From an uncultured Pseudomonadota bacterium (GTDB taxonomy: Bacteria; Lernaellota; Lernaellaia; Lernaellales; Lernaellaceae), in assembly GCA_937967875.1 (NCBI GenBank), contig CALBTQ010000769.1, forward strand, positions 1-5,167: 5,167 nt of DNA. The letters are read 5' to 3'. Positions 1 through 5,167 of the stretch are shown in pieces; the first letter of the stretch is position 1; each line of letters opens with the position of its first letter. The notes under the pieces were generated by a model, which saw only the letters and a program-made list of their open reading frames with translations, did no database searches and was not told the origin of the DNA. The position numbers and the translations under genes are program-made.

Positions 1-2580
1 GGAAGTAGGAGACATACAATTGTTTCGTCGCAATTACACTTGTGTTGATTGTCAATCGCAATTTCACATTGACAAGAGTTGAAGGCAGATCGGTAAACGG
101 TTGACCGCCGTTATCGGCTGTGGAATCGAAAATGAAATGAATTTTATTATCGGGACTGCTGGAACCGCTGGATTTAAAGTATGAATTTCCGCCGATTATC
201 AGAGTTGCCTCAATCGGCAGCCGATCGTTGATCTCCTCTTCCACATCGTTCCACCAGATCATCATTTTCAGAAAATCGACTGTGCCCAGCATCCAACCTA
301 AATTGATTTCCGTTACGGAGATGCTGCTGATGGCTACAGCGAACGCATCGCTTTGAAAGGGCATATCCATCCCGGCGCTATCGAATTGACGGGCACGAAT
401 TCGTCCGGCGCCGAAATAGTCGGATAACATTTCACGTGAATATAACTCTCCTTCTTCAACCGCCACCCGCCGATCGCCCAAATTTAAAATTGTTGTAAAC
501 ATCAAGTTTTGCTGATTCGCGATCGATTGGCCATAATAAGCAATCATCCAATCCTTGAAATTGGCCACTGTGCCAGCGATAACCGGCGAAGCCGTACTGG
601 TGCCGCTGGAACGGGTGTCGCAACCTGTGGAAAAATCCGGCGGATCTCCCCGATATTTCAAAGAATAGTCATACCCGCTTAAGTATTTATTTGCAGATGA
701 GTTTCTTTCTTCACATGCTCCGATTAGACCATACTCTGTTGATTGATTTCCTGACAATTCGAATGCACAATTATCTCGTATAGTTCCGAATAATCCAAGG
801 CTTTCTTGGCAAACATCTATCGGATCACTGTAACTAAATACTAAATCAAGCTCACATAACTGATCATAGTCATAATTTGCGGTATTGTAATGTTTCGGCC
901 TTAAAGAAATATTGGTCGGCGCCATTAGTTCAGGTTTAACCCGCCCATCTTCCGTAGGACCGTAACTGGAATTTTCCTTGCGTATATAAGGATTATTAAA
1001 ATCGGTCTTCGGATCGTCATGATCGCTGTACAAACTTCCCACGGCAATGACGCGAACCGCTGCCGCCGGCGGCGTGACACGGTAAGGGCAAGTTAGATCA
1101 CCTTTGTCCCCATCATTACCGGCGGCGGCAACAACCATCACTCCTGCCTCATGCGCTTCATTCGCCGCCAGCGAAGCGGCATTTCTTCCGCTGGCTGCGG
1201 CGCTGCCTGCTGATGGGCATCCTTGACCGAAGCTCATATTGAGCACATCCACGCCCAGTTCGGCCGCTTTTTGAATGGCGCGCACCGTGGCCGACTCGCC
1301 GCCAAAGGTGTTGTTGATGAAAATCACATCCGCGTTGTAGGCGACGCCCGAACGATTGGTGCGTTCACCGGTCAATTGGAAATTCGGATCCTGACCGTTC
1401 ATAATACTGCCCATCAGCGTCCCGGCCACTCGCGTGGCATGATTGAATCCCGTTGCGCCATGCGTCAAAAGTGTACTGAATGAATCGTATGTATACCCAG
1501 CAAAATAACCGAACTCATCGTTGTAACCGCTGCTCGGATTGTTCATCAGGGAAATACTGCCGGTTGAATACAGACCGCCGAAACACGGGGCATTGTTGCA
1601 ATTCCAGCATTCCATGATCCGATCGGCGGCGGGGCTGAAAGCTACATGATCCAACTGGAAAATGCCCGGTTCAATCACCGCCACTAACATCCGATCGGTA
1701 TCGGGTCCCTGACCGCCTCCACTAAAAGTAGGAACATATAATCCGCTCGGCCGTAAACCGGAGTAACCATGTCGATTGAGAAACATGTTTTGCGTTTTCG
1801 CCGCCACGTTCATCATGGAATCATTATCATTATTATGAGCTAGTTCCATGATCGAATCGAGTTGGATCATGCCGATCTCGTCAAATTCCGCCAATTCCAA
1901 AATGGTTGCGAAAGTGCACTCGGCGGAAAAGGCATTGATCAGCCAGTACGAATCATAAACGAATTCGTTGTGCGCTTCGATTCGTTGCCTGGCTGGCCAT
2001 TGATCGTTCAAATTGCCGGCGGCCCTCTTTTCGATGACCAGTCGGCGTCTTTCGGCCAGCGTTTCGGCATTTTGCGGCGCGACTTGTTCCTCGCCGGGCC
2101 GCAGACGAGGCAGATTCACTTCGGGCTGATTCGCCATTAAAATAATAATCGGAATCAATTCATCTTCCGACGTCTGGGCCGCATACTCCAATAACTCCAC
2201 ATCAATTTTTTCATCGGGGAGTTTTGTTTTCGATGTCTCCTTCGCCGGTTCGGGTGTGAAATTCGGCTTTTCAATGTGATTGGGTTTGGTCACCCGATAA
2301 TATGTGTAGGTATTGCCCTCTTCGTCGCCGGTCGAGCCATACCCGACGATATAATCCGTTCCGTCCGGCGCGACCAATTGCGAATCATCGAGGAAAAACG
2401 GCTCTTCTTCCGTTCCGACGTTGGGATTGCCGTTGAATTGCTCACCAACCAATTCGCCCTTGGCGTTGAACACGCGATACTGTTCATAAACGATATCTTC
2501 TTCCCCGGCCAAGGCGACATCAGCGGAGAACATGACAAAAAGAATCAGGGAAAGTAAGTAAGTAAGTAAGAAGAACGCAT
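1..2580 (-). CDS. Secreted subtilisin-like (S8) serine protease, C-terminus off the window, start out of frame at a tetranucleotide repeat
   Basis: The minus-strand frame is open from ATG 2533 to base 1 (844 visible codons, no stop). Numbering from that ATG, residues about 80-230 look like an inhibitor-I9-type propeptide ('IPIIILMANQP' ... 'YWLINAFSAE'). The subtilase core follows: 'VAVIEPGIF' with Glu288 at the usual catalytic Asp position, 'HATRVAG' with His365, 'VLNMSFG', 'AAAGNDG' with oxyanion Asn473, and 'SGTSTASP' with Ser646. About 200 more residues, probably beta-rich, follow Ser646. The only start with a good ribosome site, ATG 2580 (GGGAG, 7-nt spacing), is in another frame and stops at TGA 2547-2545. 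The body frame upstream of 2533 encodes a hydrophobic stretch ending 'ADVALAGEE', a convincing signal peptide, which has no start of its own. A change of +4 or -8 bases in the CTTA repeat restores one frame. ATG 2533 has no ribosome site. The family is secure; peptidase activity and expression in this state are uncertain. Substrate is unknown. Confidence 0.85.
605..913 (-). other. AT-rich, Cys-containing insertion in the subtilase domain before the catalytic Ser
   Basis: The conserved 'KPELMAP' strand and the catalytic Ser of 'GTSTASP' are 107 residues apart. In classical subtilisins the equivalent spacing is about 20, so roughly 85 residues are inserted. The insert has five Cys (in QLCEL, DVCQE, DNCAF, GACEE and TGCDT) and many Asp, Asn and Tyr. 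Its DNA is markedly AT-rich: bases 661-900 contain 87 G/C of 240 (36%), against 71 of 120 (59%) for 1081-1200 in the same gene. The frame stays open throughout. It may form a disulfide-stabilised surface loop; origin unknown. Confidence 0.6.
2552..2570. repeat. Tetranucleotide repeat (AAGT)4.75 inside the protease signal-peptide codons
   Basis: The plus strand reads AAGT four full times plus AAG, a perfect period of four over 19 bp; the coding strand reads CTTA/TTAC units. It lies 10-28 bases inside the gene from ATG 2580. The ATG frame before it and the signal-peptide/protease frame after it differ by one base. Adding one unit gives 'MRSSYLLTYLLSLILFVMF', which continues directly to the signal-peptide end 'ADVALAGEE'. 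Removing two units also restores the frame. With the repeat number seen here, translation from ATG 2580 ends after 11 residues. Confidence 0.9.
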
Positions 2581-2587
2581 ATTAACA

Positions 2588-2592
2588 CTCCC
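2588..2592 (-). promoter_or_regulatory. Ribosome binding site GGGAG for ATG 2580
   Basis: GGGAG lies 7 nt upstream of ATG 2580 on the minus strand. It matters because it marks the true start even though that ATG is out of frame with the protease body. A second in-frame ATG at 2625, 15 codons upstream, also follows a purine-rich run (GGGGGGAG). That ATG overlaps the predicted -10, so it is the less likely start. Confidence 0.6.
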
Positions 2593-2623
2593 ATTCGATA
2601 AAGGACCATCCAAGTCTGCACGC

Positions 2624-2652
2624 ATTTTCTCTCCCCCCTTGGTCTTTGTCAA
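2624..2652 (-). promoter_or_regulatory. Sigma-70-type promoter for the protease gene
   Basis: On the minus strand a perfect -35 TTGACA (2652-2647) is followed by a 17-bp spacer and GAAAAT (2629-2624), a 4 of 6 match to the -10 consensus. Transcription would begin near 2617, giving a leader of about 37 nt before ATG 2580. The position and spacing are ideal, but the -10 is imperfect. Confidence 0.55.
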
Positions 2653-2660
2653 CAACGTTC

Positions 2661-2672
2661 TTATTCGAATAA
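2661..2672. promoter_or_regulatory. 12-bp perfect palindrome TTATTCGAATAA, possible operator
   Basis: TTATTCGAATAA reads identically on both strands and sits 9 bp upstream of the protease -35 box. CGTTC flanks it on both sides as a direct repeat (2656-2660 and 2674-2678). The position suits a regulator of the divergent promoters, but no known operator consensus is matched, and a 12-bp palindrome in AT-rich DNA can arise by chance. Confidence 0.3.
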
Positions 2673-2826
2673 TCGTTCAAATTCGATTCCCGGATAAGGG
2701 AAACGGGGGCGGGATTTGTCTCCATGGGTGAGGCGATTTTGTCCGGCATACTTTCTCCCGGAATCGGAAAGAACCGAAAGACACGCCCGGCAAAGCACTG
2801 GTTATTTTGTTATTAAGGTTATGAAA

Positions 2827-2868
2827 TATAACTTTTCCAGAGACAACGCTATTTGAATATGGTATTTA
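2827..2868 (+). promoter_or_regulatory. Candidate promoter region for the oxidoreductase
   Basis: Two weak candidates occur in the AT-rich stretch. TATAAC (2827-2832) is a 5 of 6 match to a -10 box but lacks a convincing -35. GAGACA (2840-2845), a 17-bp spacer and an extended -10 TGGTATTTA (2860-2868) form the other, with a leader of about 50 nt. Neither is strong. Confidence 0.25.
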
Positions 2869-2927
2869 TATGAAAGCAACCTTTTCCTATCAATCGACGA
2901 AAAACATTGCCGGGCGGGTGAAGTTCG

Positions 2928-4508
2928 ATGAGCGAACAGTATGATTTTATTGTGATCGGTTCGGGGTTCGGCGGAGCGGTCGCCGCTTTGCGGTTAGCGG
3001 AAAAAGGCTACTCGGTATGCGTGTTGGAGGCCGGACGTCGCTGGCGGTGCGAAGATTTTCCCAAAACCAATTGGGATGTACGCAACTTTCTCTGGGCGCC
3101 GAAACTGGGTTGTACGGGCATTCAGCGCATCTCGTTGCTGAAAGACTTTATGGCCTTGAGCGGTGCGGGCGTCGGCGGCGGTTCGCTGGTTTACGCCGCC
3201 GTGTTGATGATGCCGCTCGATCCGTTCTTTAAAGATCCGCAATGGAACGATCTGGACCCCGATTGGAAAGCGACTCTCGCCCCGCATTACCAAATGGCGC
3301 GCCACATGCTGGGCGTGGCGACCAACCCCCGCACCTGGCCGGCCGACCGCCTCTTGAAAGAATACGGCGAAGACATCGGGCGCGGCGCACACTTCGCGCC
3401 CACCGAAGTCGGCATCTTTTTCGGCGAATCGGGCGTCACCGTCCCCGACCCCTATTTCGGCGGCGAAGGTCCCGAGCGCACGGGCTGCGATTTTTCCGGC
3501 GCGTGCATGGTCGGCTGCCGGACCGGCGGTAAAAACACCCTGGATAAAAACTACCTTTTCCTCGCCGAAAAGCGCGGCGCGAAAATCGTGTCCGAAACCG
3601 CCGCGACGGCCATCCAGCCCGACGGCGAAGGCGGCTATTTCGTTCACACCAAAAAGGGAACCTCGCTTTTCGCCCGCGATAAAAAGACTTGGCGCGCGAA
3701 AAAGGTCGTAGTCGCCGCCGGCACGATCGAGACCCTGCGCCTTCTGCACCATTCCAAGCACCTGGGCTATCTGCCGAATCTGTCCGAGACCCTGGGCGAT
3801 AAATTCCGCACCAACTCCGAAGTGCTCAACGGCATCAACACCGATCAGAAAGAAATCAATTTCAGCGAAGGCATCGCCATCACTTCGATTCTGCAGGTCA
3901 CCGATTCCACCAGCATCGAGGTGGTGCGCTACAACGAAGGCAGTGACGTTATGGGGTTGATGGCCTCGGTGTTGACCGAAAACGGCACGCGTTTCACTCG
4001 TCCGCTGAAATATTTCTGGAAAGTGCTGTCTCATCCGATTCAATTCCTCAAGTGCTCTTGGATCTTCGGCTGGGCGCATCGCACGATCATCCTGCTGGTG
4101 ATGCAGGTTTACGACAATCACCTCAAAATCAGCTACAAATCCAGCAGATGGCTGCCGGGCAAAATGAAGCTGGTTTCCAAATCGCCCAAGGGCGGTATTC
4201 CGACGTTCATTCCCGAAGCCAACGAAGCCGCCAAGGCGCTGGCGAAGAAAACCGGCGGCATCCCGCAAGGCGCGGTTTCCGAAGTGATGCTCAATCGGCC
4301 GCTGACCGCCCACGTGCTCGGCGGTTGCCCGATCGCCTCCGGCGCCGACAAGGGCGTGGTCGACAAATTCGGCCAGGCTTTCGGCCACCCGGGCTTGTAC
4401 GTTACCGACGGCTCGATCATGCCCGCCAACCTGGGAGTCAATCCGTCGCTGACGATCACCGCGCTGGCTGAGCATTGCATGACCGCCATTCCGCCCAAAG
4501 GCGAGTAG
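2928..4508 (+). CDS. GMC-family FAD oxidoreductase, ChoD-like (sterol/cholesterol oxidase type)
   Basis: Complete 526-residue flavoenzyme expected to oxidise an alcohol group using FAD. The N-terminus has the Rossmann dinucleotide motif GSGFGG (residues 11-16) with the ribose-binding acid Glu34 in 'VLEAG'. 'GAGVGGGS' (79-86) is a further FAD-contact loop. The C-terminus carries 'LTAHVLGGC' with His462 and 'LGVNPSLTITALAEH' with Asn505, matching the His/Asn catalytic pair of cholesterol oxidases. From memory, the order and wording of blocks such as 'FLWAPKLG', 'VPDPYFGG', 'KNTLDKNYL' and 'MGLM' closely follow mycobacterial ChoD. It has Cys187, Cys193 and Cys197 in the mid-protein 'GC-GAC-GC' segment. 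No signal peptide is visible, so it is likely cytoplasmic or membrane-associated. The start ATG follows GGTGAAG with 4-nt spacing, a modest ribosome site. Family is sure; the sterol substrate is inferred, and other bulky alcohols are possible. The neighbours are not sterol-degradation genes. Confidence 0.93.
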   Translation: MSEQYDFIVIGSGFGGAVAALRLAEKGYSVCVLEAGRRWRCEDFPKTNWDVRNFLWAPKLGCTGIQRISLLKDFMALSGAGVGGGSLVYAAVLMMPLDPFFKDPQWNDLDPDWKATLAPHYQMARHMLGVATNPRTWPADRLLKEYGEDIGRGAHFAPTEVGIFFGESGVTVPDPYFGGEGPERTGCDFSGACMVGCRTGGKNTLDKNYLFLAEKRGAKIVSETAATAIQPDGEGGYFVHTKKGTSLFARDKKTWRAKKVVVAAGTIETLRLLHHSKHLGYLPNLSETLGDKFRTNSEVLNGINTDQKEINFSEGIAITSILQVTDSTSIEVVRYNEGSDVMGLMASVLTENGTRFTRPLKYFWKVLSHPIQFLKCSWIFGWAHRTIILLVMQVYDNHLKISYKSSRWLPGKMKLVSKSPKGGIPTFIPEANEAAKALAKKTGGIPQGAVSEVMLNRPLTAHVLGGCPIASGADKGVVDKFGQAFGHPGLYVTDGSIMPANLGVNPSLTITALAEHCMTAIPPKGE

Positions 4509-4856
4509 TGCAGAATCCACTCAAGCGCCGAAACGGTTATCCTTCTTAAACGCAAGGAGACTGTCGGTGGCGCTGGAACTATCGCACCCCAATCTTGTCC
4601 CCACCGAGGGAATCCGCCATTGAGCGCTTCCACGCCCAATTCGGCCGCTTTTTGCATGGCGCAAATCGTAGCCGCTACTCCACCAGATGTGTTCAAAAAT
4701 CAACGCCCGCGTTGTAGGCAACGCCCGAACGAAGCGTTACGGCGTTTTGCGGCGCGACTTGTTCCTCTTCAAATAACCGTTCATCCAGTCGCGCTTGGCA
4801 CGAATGCTCGCTTGGGCTATTGTCGCGTGTCGGCTTGTTAGACTGGAAACGAGTTC
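4509..4856. other. Non-coding stretch between oxidoreductase and lipoprotein, holding the protease remnant
   Basis: Apart from the protease fragment (4590-4767), this spacer shows no supported gene. I found no clear hairpin plus T-run after the oxidoreductase stop, so its terminator is not identified. The last 90 bases before the lipoprotein lack a convincing promoter. GGAA sits 8 nt before ATG 4857 as a weak ribosome site. Confidence 0.65.
4590..4767 (-). pseudogene. Decayed, internally deleted fragment of a second subtilase gene
   Basis: Three blocks match the protease gene at the left of the window, in the same order and orientation: 4621-4662 with 1240-1281 (38 of 42 identical), 4707-4732 with 1330-1355 (25 of 26) and 4733-4767 with 2058-2092 (33 of 35). 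The encoded peptides 'MQKAAELGVEALN' and 'EEQVAPQNAVT' parallel 'IQKAAELGVDVLN' and 'EEQVAPQNAET' in the intact gene. Between the first two blocks the remnant is 4 nt shorter, a frameshift, with TGA following 'YNAGVDF'. Between the last two blocks about 702 nt of the parent are absent, including the region for the catalytic Glu/Asp and His. No His, Ser or start remains, so it cannot make a protease. Left boundary is approximate. Confidence 0.8.
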
Positions 4857-5167
4857 ATGCGCTCATTGTGGAAGTTCCGGCTGTTGGGGGCCGTGCTCAC
4901 GGCCCTGCTCCTGTGGACGGCCTGCGGCGACAACGCCGCCGATGATGACGATTCGTCGGATGATGATCTGCCCGGCGATGATGACGCCCTCGACGACGAC
5001 GGCGACGACGATTCGTCCGCCGCGTGTCGTAGCGGCGTTTCGTTTCATTTCGACCTGACGCCCGGCCGGCGCGATATCCCCTATCCTTCGACGTTGCTCA
5101 CCGATGAGGACGCAACTTCGCCCACCGGCCTGCGCGTGAACCTTGCCGGCGAAACCACGTTGTTTCT
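4857..5167 (+). CDS. Lipoprotein with Asp-rich linker, C-terminus off the window
   Basis: The first 103 residues are visible. A basic start (Arg2, Lys6, Arg8) and a hydrophobic core lead to 'LLLWTAC' with Cys23 as the probable lipidated residue. Trp at -3 is atypical for a lipobox, but Ala at -1 fits. Gly follows the Cys, so in a Gram-negative it would not carry the Asp+2 inner-membrane retention signal. Residues 25-52 are an acidic linker with 17 Asp of 28, mixed with Ser, Ala and Gly. After Cys57 a folded domain begins: 'SFHFDLTPG' then 'DIPYPSTLLTDED' and 'TGLRVNL'. This resembles the N-terminal strand of large bacterial surface esterase/lipase-like lipoproteins, but that is a loose impression. 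ATG 4857 is chosen because it starts directly at the signal peptide. Its GC-rich DNA contrasts with the protease gene. Confidence 0.8.
   Translation, partial: MRSLWKFRLLGAVLTALLLWTACGDNAADDDDSSDDDLPGDDDALDDDGDDDSSAACRSGVSFHFDLTPGRRDIPYPSTLLTDEDATSPTGLRVNLAGETTLF

Larger units (their letters stand above)
2581..2927. other. Divergent intergenic region between protease and oxidoreductase
   Basis: This 347-bp spacer separates two divergently transcribed genes. Its left part holds the protease promoter and ribosome site. Near the middle is a perfect palindrome (2661-2672). The right part (about 2800-2875) is AT-rich and probably carries the oxidoreductase promoter. I see no tRNA, riboswitch, terminator hairpin or convincing gene here. 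A 24-codon ORF (2870-2944) overlaps the oxidoreductase start but lacks a ribosome site. Confidence 0.7.

Noticed and set aside
2290..2538. 82-codon minus-strand ORF starting 'MSCSPLMS'
   Set aside because: Out of frame with the protease body and overlapped by it; no ribosome site or plausible domain.
2664..2678. LexA-like box GAAT-N4-GTTC
   Set aside because: One mismatch to the Gram-positive LexA core, overlapping the palindrome, and no reason to expect SOS control; too weak to call.
2994..4520. 508-codon open frame on the minus strand opposite the oxidoreductase
   Set aside because: It is the antisense shadow of a GC-biased gene; the plus-strand product has full GMC motifs, and the antisense peptide has no recognisable domain.
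4509..4589. Terminator for the oxidoreductase
   Set aside because: No stem-loop followed by a T-run could be identified by eye.
4133..4696. 187-codon minus-strand ORF starting 'MNTSGG'
   Set aside because: Its first part is the decayed protease fragment and the rest is antisense to the 3' end of the oxidoreductase, so it is not an independent gene.
4768..4856. Possible extra protease match 'ATIAQASIRAKRDWMNGYLK' resembling the region after the catalytic Ser
   Set aside because: Only 7 of 22 aligned residues agree (including DWM), and it would be out of order relative to the other blocks; chance cannot be excluded.

Overview
The window looks like a bacterial chromosome segment with an envelope and secretion flavour. 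Both ends run into genes that continue outside it. A large exported subtilase (S8-type protease), a ChoD-like FAD oxidoreductase and an Asp-rich lipoprotein, together with mixed GC content, suggest a free-living Gram-negative of the broad deltaproteobacterial/Myxococcota or candidate-phylum type. That assignment is inference only; there is no rRNA or other marker gene here.

Layout: (1) 1-2580, minus strand: a very large subtilase whose 3' end lies beyond the left edge. Its reading frame is open from 2533 to the window edge, but the only well-placed start codon (ATG at 2580 with a GGGAG ribosome site) is in another frame. The two frames meet in a short AAGT/CTTA tetranucleotide repeat (2552-2570). 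One extra repeat unit, or two fewer, would join start, signal peptide and protease into one frame. This is the layout of a phase-variable contingency gene caught in the OFF state, or of a repeat-length error. (2) 2581-2927: divergent intergenic region with a good promoter for the protease and a 12-bp palindrome. (3) 2928-4508, plus strand: a complete GMC-family flavoprotein resembling mycobacterial ChoD-type cholesterol/sterol oxidases. (4) 4509-4856: non-coding, but it carries a decayed minus-strand fragment of a second copy of the protease, frameshifted and missing about 700 internal bases. (5) 4857-5167, plus strand: the start of a lipoprotein with an Asp-rich linker, running off the right edge.

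The most interesting signals are the tetranucleotide repeat at the protease start, the unusual protease active-site motifs (Glu where catalytic Asp is expected, HATRVAG instead of HGTHVAG), an AT-rich Cys-containing insertion just before the catalytic Ser, and the mosaic paralogue remnant on the far side of the oxidoreductase. Nothing shows that the protease, oxidoreductase and lipoprotein act in one pathway. The oxidoreductase and lipoprotein share a strand but are separated by about 350 bp containing the remnant, so an operon is not supported.
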